A stretch of 64,000 nt of DNA. It comes from Bacillota bacterium. Lineage in GTDB: Bacteria; Bacillota; Sulfobacillia; RBS10-35; Bu92. Below, piece by piece: positions 16,741 through 24,101 of this stretch. The notes under the pieces were generated by a model. That model searched no databases, was not told the DNA's origin, and saw nothing but the letters and a program-made list of their open reading frames with translations. Location: assembly GCA_014896375.1 (NCBI GenBank), contig JADBKN010000015.1, positions 62,001-126,000 on the forward strand, given 5' to 3'. The position numbers were made by a program, and so were the translations under genes. Position 1 is the stretch's first letter. The number at the start of each line of letters is the position of its first letter.

Positions 16741-16784
16741 TTGACCACCCTGCCAAACCGGCAGTACGATTGACGCGCAGTCAA
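16741..16784 (+). promoter_or_regulatory. Lysis-lysogeny switch: rightward promoter with two dyad operators
   Basis: A -35 TTGACC lies at 16741-16746 and a -10 TACGAT at 16765-16770. Two 15-bp dyads, each with 5-bp arms and 5-bp centre, overlap it: CTGCCAAACCGGCAG at 16750-16764 in the spacer and TTGACGCGCAGTCAA at 16770-16784 at the start site. Their starts are 20 bp apart, about two helical turns. They lie between divergent repressor and Cro-like genes and are likely repressor sites. Confidence 0.65.
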
Positions 16785-16801
16785 GGACGGAGGTGATTGA
16801 C

Positions 16802-17017
16802 GTGACGACCGGGCAGAAAATCCGGGCTGCCCGCGAGGCTAAGGGCTGGAGCCAGGCCCGGCTGGCCCGGGCCATCGGGACGGATGATTCGACCATCTCG
16901 CGTTATGAGTCCGACAACCGCGCTGTCTCGCTTCGCCGCCTGTCGTTGATCGCCAAAGCCCTTGGCGTGGCGGTCCACGACCTGCTCGGCGACGAGGTGG
17001 AGAAGCGGCCGGCCTAG
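16802..17017 (+). CDS. Cro-like XRE regulator
   Basis: A 71-aa protein that is essentially one XRE helix-turn-helix (GWSQARLARAIGTDDSTISRYE) with a short tail. GTG at 16802 is used because CGGAGGTGA ends 5-6 bases upstream; the GTG at 16793 is part of that ribosome site. As first gene of the rightward operon, opposite the repressor, it is the expected Cro analogue. Its stop overlaps the stop of the convergent small gene. Confidence 0.85.
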   Translation: MTTGQKIRAAREAKGWSQARLARAIGTDDSTISRYESDNRAVSLRRLSLIAKALGVAVHDLLGDEVEKRPA

Positions 17018-17217
17018 CCCGCATCCTCGGGCACCTCGTAAGCCGCCAGTACGGTGTAGGTCTCCTCGCCGTCCGTGGCGAGCTGGAGAAACCGGACCTG
17101 GCGGCAGGGATGAGCGGCAAGCCACTCGTTGATCTGGCGCTCGAGATCGCGGGCGTCGCCGGCGGTGAACAGGCGGACGCGGCTGATCTCGGCTGGTGCG
17201 GACCTGGACCTTGACAA
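17014..17217 (-). CDS. Cse60/DUF2758-like small protein
   Basis: A 67-aa protein with the pattern VRLFTAGDARDLERQINEWL followed by two beta-like strands, resembling the small Bacillus sporulation protein Cse60 and similar phage proteins. The resemblance is by memory of the family. TTG at 17217 is chosen because AGGTGG is 7 bases upstream; GTG at 17229 is the longer option. It is convergent with the Cro-like gene, with overlapping stops, and lies opposite to the early operon. Confidence 0.55.
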   Translation of the reverse strand: MSRSRSAPAEISRVRLFTAGDARDLERQINEWLAAHPCRQVRFLQLATDGEETYTVLAAYEVPEDAG

Positions 17218-17308
17218 CTGAATCACCACCTAACCGTTGTGCTGGGGCTCAGCCTACCGGCTGGCACTCAGCAGGCGGTGCAGACATGCGACGGGAGGGG
17301 GTGAGGAC

Positions 17309-17635
17309 GTGGCAGAGATCGACAAGACGACTGACACGTCACCGGCGGCGCCAACCAGCCAACGGTGCCGCTGCGGTGAGGCCAAGACCGTGGTGCTACA
17401 CGTCGACGGCGAGAACATGGCGCGACTTTTGACGCGCGAGATCGGGCGCAAGTTGGCAGGGGGTGAGGGCGTGAAGCAGGTTCCAGAGAGCAAGGCCGAC
17501 ATCCGCACCCTGTTGCTCAAGCAGATCGCGGAGGTCGACCGGGCGATTCGCGAGCACTCCTGGCAGCCTGAGCAGCTGGAGAGGCTCGTGGAAGCGCAGA
17601 GCACCCTGATCCGCGACTATCTCGCGCTGTGCTAA
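17309..17635 (+). CDS. Small prophage protein with one CxC motif
   Basis: A 108-aa soluble protein, not recognised. The first ~30 residues are Thr/Ala-rich with a CRC; the C-terminal 60 residues are helical and charged (KADIRTLLLKQIAEVDRAIREH). The start is GTG at 17309 with GGGAGGGG upstream. An internal GTG at 17471 (protein VKQVPESKAD...) also follows a purine-rich site and could give a shorter product. Its stop overlaps that of the next, convergent gene. Confidence 0.55.
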   Translation: MAEIDKTTDTSPAAPTSQRCRCGEAKTVVLHVDGENMARLLTREIGRKLAGGEGVKQVPESKADIRTLLLKQIAEVDRAIREHSWQPEQLERLVEAQSTLIRDYLALC

Positions 17636-17823
17636 ACGGAGTGGATGCCGCGCTTCTCGTAGACGGAGCCGTCCTCGCGGACGGCGGCCAGGATGATGCG
17701 GTAAGCGGCGGCTACGGGTTCAGCGTTCTGGGACGGGTCGGTCTGGATCGTTGGCGGCGTGAGCATGCCGCTCTGGATCATGGCGACGACGATGTCGCGG
17801 GCGATCTCTTGGTCAGTGGTCAA
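17632..17823 (-). CDS. Small prophage protein
   Basis: A 63-aa protein (TTDQEIARDIVVAMIQSGML at the N-terminus), not recognised but protein-like in composition. The TTG start at 17823 has GGGAGGGA about 6 bases upstream. It is convergent with the preceding gene (shared CTAA) and antisense to the leader of the following XRE gene. A longer open frame upstream on this strand is antisense to that XRE gene and is not coding. Confidence 0.5.
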   Translation of the reverse strand: MTTDQEIARDIVVAMIQSGMLTPPTIQTDPSQNAEPVAAAYRIILAAVREDGSVYEKRGIHSV

Positions 17824-17905
17824 GCGATTCCCTCCCTTCGCCCACGCCCTCACCCGCATCAGGGTTCGGTGCAAGGGGAGGGGATACCTGGAAGGAGGTG
17901 ACAGC

Positions 17906-18349
17906 GTGACGGAGCTGAGACTGGCCCGGACGCTCAAGGGCATTAGCCAAGCGGAAGCGGCGCGGGCGGCCAACATCGACCGGTCCACGCTCAGCAGGTA
18001 CGAGGCCACAGGTAAGGCGCCCATCGAGGTGCTGCAAGTCCTTGCCCGGCTGTACGACGCGCCGCAGTTGCTCCTGGGGCATTCCACACCGGCCTTTGGC
18101 GACACGCCTTCGGAGGCGGTCGCGTGGCTGCTGGAGGAGCTTGAGGAGGCGCGAGATGCAGCGCGACGGCTCGACGAGGACATCCGCCATGGCAGGCAGA
18201 TCAGGGTCGACGACATGGGTCAGGTCTACGACGTGTACACGGCCATCGGCGCGCTGCTGGTCTCGCTGGCCGGGCGCGTCGACCTCGACCAAGTCCGGCG
18301 GCTCCACGAGCGGAAGCTCGCCAAGTACGGCCTCAAGGCCGTGGCCTAG
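17906..18349 (+). CDS. XRE-family regulator
   Basis: A 147-aa protein with an N-terminal helix-turn-helix (ISQAEAARAANIDRSTLSRYE) and a long acidic helical C-terminal region that may dimerise. GTG at 17906 follows GAAGGAGGTGA. It is the third helix-turn-helix regulator of the early region and starts the compact rightward gene series. The role is probably control of early genes, but the target is unknown. Confidence 0.78.
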   Translation: MTELRLARTLKGISQAEAARAANIDRSTLSRYEATGKAPIEVLQVLARLYDAPQLLLGHSTPAFGDTPSEAVAWLLEELEEARDAARRLDEDIRHGRQIRVDDMGQVYDVYTAIGALLVSLAGRVDLDQVRRLHERKLAKYGLKAVA

Positions 18350-18363
18350 GGAGGAGGTTGGAC

Positions 18364-18624
18364 GTGCCGCGCACAGCGATGGAGACGCAGCTGGCGCTCC
18401 TGGCCGACCGGATCGGTGAGCTGATCGAGCACCTGAGCAAGCCGGAGCGCAAGGCCCTGACGCTCGACGAGGCAGCCGAGAGCATCGGCCTCTCCCGCGA
18501 CATCACCCGCCGGCTCTGCTTGGCGGGCGAGATCAAGGCCTTCAAGGTCGGGGACAAGTGGGTCGTCCCGCTGAAGGCCATCGACGAGTGGCTGGAGCGG
18601 CGCAGCGAGCAGGTGGCGTCATGA
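18364..18624 (+). CDS. Excisionase-like DNA-binding protein
   Basis: An 86-aa protein with a MerR/excisionase-type winged helix: LTLDEAAESIGLSRDITRRLCLAGEIKAFKVGDKWVVP followed by a short helix (IDEWLERR). Small proteins of this type act as recombination directionality factors or as simple regulators. GTG at 18364 follows GGGAGGAGG. It is far from the integrase, so either role is possible. The next ORF overlaps its stop (ATGA). Confidence 0.75.
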   Translation: MPRTAMETQLALLADRIGELIEHLSKPERKALTLDEAAESIGLSRDITRRLCLAGEIKAFKVGDKWVVPLKAIDEWLERRSEQVAS

Positions 18625-18836
18625 CCTCCATTGTCGCAGACCTCGTGAGATTCGGACTCAACAAGAGAACCGCCCGCGCCTGGGCGCGGGTGATCGAGAG
18701 GGGGCGGGAGGATGGACGACCTGGGACGCGCGGCCAAGATCGTGGCGATCACGTGGGCGGCCGCCATGGCCGTCGGAGTCGCCGGCATCGTGGCCATCGC
18801 GGCGATCTGGCTCCACATCATCCGCACCGCCGCTGA
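18621..18836 (+). CDS. Possible small protein
   Basis: A 71-residue frame starting ATGA-coupled to the excisionase-like gene. The first 30 residues (MTSIVADLVRFGLN...) look protein-like. The rest is Arg/His/Gly-rich because it overlaps the membrane-protein gene at 18712 in another frame. Either a real short overlapping gene or chance. Confidence 0.3.
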   Translation: MTSIVADLVRFGLNKRTARAWARVIERGREDGRPGTRGQDRGDHVGGRHGRRSRRHRGHRGDLAPHHPHRR

Positions 18837-18861
18837 GGTGGTGGTCCCGTGGGCGTGGTGA
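18712..18861 (+). CDS. Small single-helix membrane protein
   Basis: A 49-aa protein with one long hydrophobic segment (IVAITWAAAMAVGVAGIVAI) and a short tail, starting ATG at 18712 directly after GGGAGG. It overlaps the zinc-ribbon gene by 13 bases. Its size and single helix are typical of unannotated phage membrane miniproteins; function unknown. Confidence 0.5.
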   Translation: MDDLGRAAKIVAITWAAAMAVGVAGIVAIAAIWLHIIRTAAEVVVPWAW

Positions 18862-19094
18862 TCGTGCCGGCGCGGCGGCCGCCGCGCGTCGGGGACGAGC
18901 TGCGATGCCCCTACTGTAGCGCGACCTACGCGGCGGACCCGATGAGCCGGCGGTTCCGCGGGCAGCGCGAGACGTACGGCCTGCGCTGCCGGGACTGCGG
19001 CGGGGAGTACGCGGTGACATGGACCTACGACGTCCCGCGCCGGCGGCGGACGGCGACAGTCGTGCGGACGGGAGGCGGCGGCGATGCGGCGTGA
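18849..19094 (+). CDS. Zinc-ribbon protein
   Basis: An 81-aa basic protein with CPYC at residues 20-23 and CRDC at about 47-50, separated by a spacing typical of a treble-clef or ribbon zinc site. The tail is Arg/Gly-rich, suggesting nucleic acid contact (inference). It starts with GTG inside the end of the previous gene and overlaps the next by 11 bases. Confidence 0.6.
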   Translation: MGVVIVPARRPPRVGDELRCPYCSATYAADPMSRRFRGQRETYGLRCRDCGGEYAVTWTYDVPRRRRTATVVRTGGGGDAA

Positions 19095-19338
19095 CGGGGA
19101 GGTCGAGCTCTATCCGGCCTACGTCGAGACGAGCGAGCCGATGGCGACCTGCATCGTGTGCGGTCGGCCGATGGATGGCGAGCGGATCACGTACCGAGGG
19201 ATGCGGCTGGGCTCACCGATGACGCCGACGCAGGTGCTGAGGTGCCCGGAGGGATGCGCGGCCGTGAGGGTGTGGTACACGGGGGCGCTTGGCGAGCTCA
19301 TCGCCCAGATGATCCGCGAGGCGCAAGAGGGGAGGTGA
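19084..19338 (+). CDS. Cys-rich small protein
   Basis: An 84-aa protein with CIVC (residues 23-26) and CPEGC (about 54-58), a likely zinc site, followed by a helix (LGELIAQMIREAQE). ATG at 19084 after GGGAGGCGGCGGCG. It is one of a run of small Cys-rich genes in this early operon. Not recognised. Confidence 0.6.
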   Translation: MRRDGEVELYPAYVETSEPMATCIVCGRPMDGERITYRGMRLGSPMTPTQVLRCPEGCAAVRVWYTGALGELIAQMIREAQEGR

Positions 19339-19343
19339 CGGGG

Positions 19344-19718
19344 ATGGGTCTGATGCCGATGTTCGGGCCTGCGGAGCAGTTGGGCGTCGAGCCGGGCGAG
19401 TGCAGGTACTGCGGAGACGTAATCGGCCACGCCGACGGAGCCGACCTCGACGAGGGAGTGTGCTCCTGGGAGTGCCGAGCCTACCTCGCGGAGTACCACC
19501 GCGATCGCCTGGAGCGGCAGTTGCTCGCACTGCGCAAAGTGGCCATCGAGGCTGCGGACGAGATCCACGCGGCCGAGGCCAAGATCATGACTCTCCTGCG
19601 CGACGTCACGCCTGAGACGCGGGAGATCGCGCACACGTGCGGAGTGATCCTGTACTGGACGCGGGAGCTGCGCCGGCAGGCCGGTGAGATGGAGACGCCC
19701 CACGCGGGCGAGGCGTGA
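19344..19718 (+). CDS. Zinc-finger and helical small protein
   Basis: A 124-aa protein with CRYC (residues 20-23) and CSWEC (about 40-44) at the N-terminus and a long helical, probably coiled-coil C-terminal part (residues 50-110). ATG at 19344 follows GGGAGGTGA. It precedes the recombination genes by 80 bases, a short gap in an otherwise packed operon. Function unknown. Confidence 0.6.
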   Translation: MGLMPMFGPAEQLGVEPGECRYCGDVIGHADGADLDEGVCSWECRAYLAEYHRDRLERQLLALRKVAIEAADEIHAAEAKIMTLLRDVTPETREIAHTCGVILYWTRELRRQAGEMETPHAGEA

Positions 19719-19797
19719 GGCGCGGCGTGTGGAGGCGTAGGCACGGGAAGTCCTACGCCTCCACGGTAGCACATCGCAGCGAGGGAGGCAAAGGCAA

Positions 19798-20745
19798 GTG
19801 GCAACGGTTCTGACGCCCACCACCGACATGGACCGCGAGACGTGGCTCCAGTGGCGCCGGCGCGGGATCGGGTCTTCGGACGCCGCCGCGATCTGCGGGC
19901 TCTCGCCCTGGCGTTCTCCGCTGGCCGTCTACCTCGACAAGATCGGCGAGCTCCCCGATGAGGAGCCGTCTGAGGCCATGGAGTGGGGCGTTCGGCTGGA
20001 GCCCATCGTCGCTGAGGCATGGGCCGAGCGGACGGGCAAGAAGATCCGCCGGCGCAACGCAATCCTCCAGCATCCGCAGTACCCGTGGATGCTCGCCAAT
20101 GTCGACCGCTTCGTCGTCGGCGAGAACGCCGTCCTTGAAGTGAAGACGACGAGCGCCTTCGGCGCCGATGCCTGGGCGGACGGCGCGGTCCCGGACCACT
20201 ACGTCATCCAGGTCCAGCACCAGATGGCCGTCACCGGCTGCGAGAAGGCCTACCTCGCTGTGCTCATCGGCGGCAATCACCTGGAGTGCCGTGAGATCGA
20301 GCGCGACGAGGAGCTGATTGCTCGCCTCATCGAGATCGAGGCGGAGTTCTGGCGCCGGGTCGAGGAGCGCCGGCCGCCGGAGCCGGATGGCTCCGAGGCG
20401 GACGCCGCGGCGATTCGGCGGCTCTACCCGGAGTCGGTCGAGGGCAAGACCGTGATCCTGCCGCCCGACGCACGGGAGCTGCTTGAAGCGCGCCGTGCGG
20501 CCAAGGCGGACCTGGAGGATGCCCAGGCCCGGCTGCGGGCCATCGACTCTCGTCTGCAGGCCCTGGTCGGGGACGCCGAGGCGGCGTACCTGCCGGGCTC
20601 CAGCAAGCCCGTTGTGACGTGGAAAACCGTGATTTCGCAGCGCGTGGACACCGAGGCGCTGAAGGCTGCTGGGCTCTATGAGGCCTACACCAAGCCCTCC
20701 GTGTCCCGCCGCTGGCTCGTGAAGGAGGACGCGATCAATGAGTGA
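19798..20745 (+). CDS. YqaJ-type viral exonuclease
   Basis: A 315-aa PD-(D/E)xK exonuclease of the YqaJ/lambda Exo family, which resects double-strand ends for RecT annealing. Motifs: GIGSSDAAAICGLSPW at the N-terminus, a MEWGVRLEP helix, the active site DRFV...LEVKTTS and a following VQHQM. GTG start at 19798 preceded by a GGAGGCAAAGG-like site. Its end overlaps the recT start by 8 bases, the standard pairing. Confidence 0.93.
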   Translation: MATVLTPTTDMDRETWLQWRRRGIGSSDAAAICGLSPWRSPLAVYLDKIGELPDEEPSEAMEWGVRLEPIVAEAWAERTGKKIRRRNAILQHPQYPWMLANVDRFVVGENAVLEVKTTSAFGADAWADGAVPDHYVIQVQHQMAVTGCEKAYLAVLIGGNHLECREIERDEELIARLIEIEAEFWRRVEERRPPEPDGSEADAAAIRRLYPESVEGKTVILPPDARELLEARRAAKADLEDAQARLRAIDSRLQALVGDAEAAYLPGSSKPVVTWKTVISQRVDTEALKAAGLYEAYTKPSVSRRWLVKEDAINE

Positions 20746-21604
20746 CCAGAACAACGCCCGCGTGAAGGACGCCCTGGTGCAGCGGCCGGCGAACGGCAGC
20801 TCCTCGCCGGCCCGCCAGACGCCGGAGAAGACGGTGCGGCAGTTGATCGAGCGGATGATGCCCGAGATCAAGCGGGCGCTGCCGCGGCACATGAGCGCGG
20901 ACCGGCTGGCCCGGATCGCGCTGACCACCATCCGCCAGACGCCGAAGCTCCTGGAGTGCGACCAGAGCTCGCTGCTCGGCGCCGTGATGCAGGCGGCGCA
21001 GCTGGGCCTGGAGCCGGGGCTGCTCGGCCACTGCTACATCATCCCCTACGGCCGCGAAGCCACGTTCATCGTGGGCTACCGCGGGATGATCGACCTCGCC
21101 CGGCGATCGGGCAACATCCAGAGCATCTACGCGCAGGTCGTCTACCAGAACGACCACTTCGTCCTGCGGTATGGACTCGACGAGAAGTTGGAGCACATCC
21201 CGTGGCACCTGCGCGAAGACCAGGCTTTCGAGAACGGCGGCCCGATCCGCGGCGCCTACATGGTCGCCAAGTTCAAGGACGGCGGTCACTTCGTCCACTA
21301 CATGCCGATCCAGGAGATCGAGGCGCACCGCAAGCGCTCCAAGGCCGCGAACAACGGCCCCTGGGTCACGGACTACGAGGAGATGTGCAAGAAGACCGTG
21401 GTCCGCGCCGGCTGGAAGTGGCTGCCCATCTCCGTCGAGATCATGCGCGCCGTGGAGGCCACGGACGAGCAGTCCAAGACTGCGGAGCAGGTCGCGGAGG
21501 GGGACGACGCCATCGACGTGCCGTTCCAGGTGGCCGGCGAGACGCCGTCTGCCGAGCCCGAGCCCGCTCCCGCGGCGCCGGCCCAGGAGGGGTTGCAGAT
21601 ATGA
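20738..21604 (+). CDS. recT: RecT-family single-strand annealing protein
   Basis: A 288-aa recombinase that anneals single strands produced by the YqaJ nuclease. Family features include the LIERMMPEIKRALP start, QAAQLGLEPG, CYIIPYG, IVGYRGMIDLARRSG and KKTVVRAGWKWLP. The C-terminal 45 residues are acidic and Pro/Ala-rich. It overlaps the YqaJ gene and the following gene, so all three are probably one transcript. The pair would serve genome circularisation, repair or mosaic exchange. Confidence 0.95.
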   Translation: MSDQNNARVKDALVQRPANGSSSPARQTPEKTVRQLIERMMPEIKRALPRHMSADRLARIALTTIRQTPKLLECDQSSLLGAVMQAAQLGLEPGLLGHCYIIPYGREATFIVGYRGMIDLARRSGNIQSIYAQVVYQNDHFVLRYGLDEKLEHIPWHLREDQAFENGGPIRGAYMVAKFKDGGHFVHYMPIQEIEAHRKRSKAANNGPWVTDYEEMCKKTVVRAGWKWLPISVEIMRAVEATDEQSKTAEQVAEGDDAIDVPFQVAGETPSAEPEPAPAAPAQEGLQI

Positions 21605-21891
21605 CCCGCCGCGCATGGCTCGCTCTCGTCGTCGTGGCCGTCGTCCTGGTCGTGGTCCTCGCGCACGCAGGCGTCTTGGACGAGGCCCGCGCCTACGGCG
21701 CCGGCGGCCCTGTGCCGCCGCCGCAGGGCTGGGTGCTCGTCGGACGCGCGCCCGGCGGGTGGGAATACCTCGACTGCGGGCGGATGCTCGCGGTCGTCGT
21801 GGGCGACGACGGGCGCGCGGTAGGCGCGGCGGCGGTGCTGCCGACGCAGAGTGACGTGGCTGCGTGTGAGGAGGCGAGCGCAGGTGAGTGA
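21601..21891 (+). CDS. Small exported or membrane-anchored protein
   Basis: A 96-aa protein with a basic start and a long hydrophobic segment (residues 6-25), then a short soluble domain containing two cysteines (LDCG and AACEE). ATG at 21601 overlaps the recT stop. The topology would put the soluble part outside the cell or in the membrane periphery. Not recognised. Confidence 0.6.
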   Translation: MTRRAWLALVVVAVVLVVVLAHAGVLDEARAYGAGGPVPPPQGWVLVGRAPGGWEYLDCGRMLAVVVGDDGRAVGAAAVLPTQSDVAACEEASAGE

Positions 21892-22183
21892 GCACGTCAC
21901 GTCGGTCGAGGAGGTGATGGCGCGCTACGGAGTCGATCCGAGGTCCATCGGTCTCCGCCATCGCGGATGGTGGATCGTGACGGAGATCGAGGACGAGGAG
22001 GAGCAGGCCGGAGCCAAGATCGGCGACCTGTGCGTGAAGGCGCGGGACGGCGGTTGCAACGCGCCTGACCCCGCCGCCTTCCGCGCTCCCAGTTTCCGCG
22101 GCACGGCCTGTGACTCGTTCGACGAGACCTACCGCTACTACTACTTCGCCCCGCTGGAGGAGGCGACCGCCGATGCCGACTGA
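21884..22183 (+). CDS. Small prophage protein
   Basis: A 99-aa acidic protein with three cysteines (LCVKARDGGC, TAC) and aromatic-rich ends (HRGWWIV, YRYYYF). GTG at 21884 follows GAGGAGGCG. It overlaps both neighbours by 8-11 bases. Not recognised. Confidence 0.6.
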   Translation: MSEHVTSVEEVMARYGVDPRSIGLRHRGWWIVTEIEDEEEQAGAKIGDLCVKARDGGCNAPDPAAFRAPSFRGTACDSFDETYRYYYFAPLEEATADAD

Positions 22184-22424
22184 CCTGACGCCCTTGGCCC
22201 CGGCGCTGCTCGGGGTTCCCGCGGACCTCGCGGAGGACATGCGCAAGGCCGTCGTGATGCGCGAGCGGGCGGAGCACGCCATCGAGGAGCACGGCGCCGA
22301 CGACAGTTGGGCGCTGGCGTATCAGGCGCACGCCGACGCCGCCCTGCGCGAGGTGCTGGTGCGCGCGGGGCATCACGGGCGACGGGCGACACTGCCGTGG
22401 CTCGCGGGGAGGCGGGCGTCATGA
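22173..22424 (+). CDS. Small prophage protein
   Basis: An 83-aa helical protein (AEDMRKAVVMRERAEHAIEEHG) with a basic C-terminus. ATG at 22173 after GGAGGAGGCG, overlapping both neighbours. Its composition suggests a real gene; no family recognised. Confidence 0.55.
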   Translation: MPTDLTPLAPALLGVPADLAEDMRKAVVMRERAEHAIEEHGADDSWALAYQAHADAALREVLVRAGHHGRRATLPWLAGRRAS

Positions 22425-22687
22425 GCCTCTATGTGAGCCTCGCCGACCGACTGCGCTCCCTTGAACCCCGGCTGCGGGACCAAGCCTACCGCCTGGGGGC
22501 GCTGGACGAACTGCGGACACTGGCCGATGAGGTCGAGGCCATGCAGCGCGTCGTGGAGGCCGCAAAAGCGGTAGCCGACGCCTGGGAGGGGCTGTTGGAG
22601 ACCAAGCGGATATGGGTGGATCCCAGCCTCCGGGCGCGCATTGAAGTGCTGGTTCGCACGCTGGAGGAGGCGGAGCGGAATGGGTGA
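22421..22687 (+). CDS. Small helical prophage protein
   Basis: An 88-aa almost entirely helical protein with heptad-like leucine spacing (LRTLADEVEAMQRVVEAAKAV), probably coiled coil. ATG at 22421 overlaps the previous stop (ATGA); ribosome site GGGGAGGCGG. Not recognised. Confidence 0.55.
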   Translation: MSLYVSLADRLRSLEPRLRDQAYRLGALDELRTLADEVEAMQRVVEAAKAVADAWEGLLETKRIWVDPSLRARIEVLVRTLEEAERNG

Positions 22688-22946
22688 TCTGTTGGCGCGC
22701 GAGGAGTCGGGCGAGGTTCGCGTGGGTGAGTGGGACACATATGCCATCTGCCCTTGCGGACTGCACTTTCGCCTCCCATTCGGCGATGTCTTCCATATCC
22801 ACCGTCGAGTTTGTCCACGATGCGGGACTCACAAGAGGTCGTGGGTGGTGCGTGTCTGCCGATGGGTGAGCGAGGCGGTATGGTGGCGCCCCTCGACGTG
22901 GGGGCGGGGACATTGGGAGAACAAGGAGGCGGAGCGGGATGCCTGA
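22680..22946 (+). CDS. Zinc-ribbon-like small protein
   Basis: An 88-aa protein with CPCG...CPRCG, a likely zinc site around residues 24-48, and a Trp-rich basic C-terminus (VWWRPSTWGRGHW). ATG at 22680 overlaps the previous stop. Not recognised. Confidence 0.55.
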   Translation: MGDLLAREESGEVRVGEWDTYAICPCGLHFRLPFGDVFHIHRRVCPRCGTHKRSWVVRVCRWVSEAVWWRPSTWGRGHWENKEAERDA

Positions 22947-23145
22947 CTACCTTGCGGACTGGTGGACCTGCCCCAAGTGCGGCGCTACCTGGCGGCGGAC
23001 GCACACCGTCGGCGACTGGCTCTGCCCGCGCCGCTGTGAGGGCGCACTACCGCGCCTCGCGACGGTTGCGGAGGTGGCGCGTGAGTTGGAGCGCCGTGCG
23101 GAGACGTTCTTCATGGCGATGGAGGGGGCAGAGCGGGATGGGTGA
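22939..23145 (+). CDS. Zinc-ribbon small protein
   Basis: A 68-aa protein with CPKCG at residues 11-15 and CPRRC at about 29-33, a compact zinc ribbon, then one helix. ATG at 22939 overlaps the previous gene. It resembles the preceding gene in layout but not clearly in sequence. Confidence 0.55.
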   Translation: MPDYLADWWTCPKCGATWRRTHTVGDWLCPRRCEGALPRLATVAEVARELERRAETFFMAMEGAERDG

Positions 23146-23476
23146 GGTCAGTCGCCGTGACCACTTCGCGGCCGCCGTCTTGAGCGGGCTGATGATGCGG
23201 TACCGCGAGGACGGATATACCGATCGGTCGGCGATCGACGAGGCGTTCAGGTTGGCTGACTACGCATTGGGATACCCCGATAGGCCCGATACCCTCGTGG
23301 ATGCGCTCCGCGAGGCGCGGGAGGCGCTGGTCCTCATGCTCGATGCATTTGGCCCGCTCGTGTCGATCGGCGAGCCCGGCCCTGACATGTACCTGCGCGT
23401 GGTCGCCACGGACAACGCGAGCGCCGCCCTCGCCAAGATCGACGCGGTGCTGGGGGACGGAGGTGACGAGGCGTGA
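23138..23476 (+). CDS. Small prophage protein
   Basis: A 112-aa acidic, mostly helical protein (LVDALREAREALVLMLDAFG). ATG at 23138 inside the end of the previous gene with GAGGGGGCAGAG upstream. Not recognised. Confidence 0.55.
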   Translation: MGEVSRRDHFAAAVLSGLMMRYREDGYTDRSAIDEAFRLADYALGYPDRPDTLVDALREAREALVLMLDAFGPLVSIGEPGPDMYLRVVATDNASAALAKIDAVLGDGGDEA

Positions 23477-23724
23477 GCAAGCGGCCCTATGTGATCTATC
23501 CGCCTGACTACGAACGGACCCGTGCGAGGGCATACGCCACGCTTGAGGCGGCCGAGCGCGCGGCTCGCAAGATCGCGAATGAGACAGGCGAATCGGTATG
23601 GATTCTCCGCCGCTTAAGCCGGTACCACGATCAGCCGTTGGGGTTCGTAGCCCCGTCCTGGAAGAGCGACCAAGACCTGCGAGCCGACTACGATCTTGCC
23701 CGCGCGATCGGGCTGGAGGAGTGA
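23473..23724 (+). CDS. Small prophage protein
   Basis: An 83-aa protein, basic at the N-terminus, with a helix (LEAAERAARKIANETGE) and an acidic C-terminus. GTG start overlapping the previous stop, GGAGG upstream. It is the last clear gene of this small-gene block before a 377-base gap. Confidence 0.55.
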   Translation: MSKRPYVIYPPDYERTRARAYATLEAAERAARKIANETGESVWILRRLSRYHDQPLGFVAPSWKSDQDLRADYDLARAIGLEE

Positions 23725-24101
23725 CCGCCGCCCCCGATGATGGCCTGGCCGGAGGGGTGGACACGGGAGCCACGGGAAAACTGGAGCCGCTTGTCATCCC
23801 GGCAGGGACAGCGAAGGGGCCGTGGCAGCCGCCGCGCTGGCGGGGTGCGGCGGCACAGATTTGGCGGGTTCGGGCGGTGCAGCATGGGCGTCGGAGGCGC
23901 CCGGGCACTGGCCGCGGCCACATGCGCCCGTTAGTCGGGAGGCTGATCACCCCCGAGACGGGAGACGCCGGTTCGATTCCGGTCGCCGCCCGAGCAGATT
24001 TGTCAACGGCGCGAGGCATGAACCACCCCAGCTTAGTTTGTGTGGCAACGCGGGATTCATGCATTGCAAAAGTTCTGCCAATGGTGCGGGAGGCGTGAGG
24101 G
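23725..24101 (+). other. Gene-poor gap with a doubtful ORF and a tRNA-like element
   Basis: An open frame runs from GTG 23721 to 24098 (125 residues), but its second half (GDAGSIPVAA) reads like translated tRNA T-arm sequence and its composition is uneven, so I do not call it a gene. A tRNA-like element lies at 23872-23992. Nothing else is recognisable. Confidence 0.4.
23872..23992 (+). ncRNA. tRNA-like element (T-arm plus distant acceptor-like stem)
   Basis: A canonical T-arm is seen at 23967-23983: stem GCCGG/CCGGT around loop TTCGATT. The following CGCCGCCC (23984-23991) pairs over 8 bp with GGGCGGTG at 23872-23879. The span of about 120 bases is too long for a normal tRNA. No proper D-arm or anticodon loop with U33 can be built. 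It could be a degenerate tRNA or another structured RNA. Confidence 0.25.

Noticed and set aside
23917-23993. Canonical phage tRNA
   Set aside because: No acceptor, D-arm or anticodon loop of normal size could be built around the T-arm.
23721-24098. ORF after the small-gene block
   Set aside because: Uneven composition and a tRNA-like segment within it; coupling to the previous stop is the only support.
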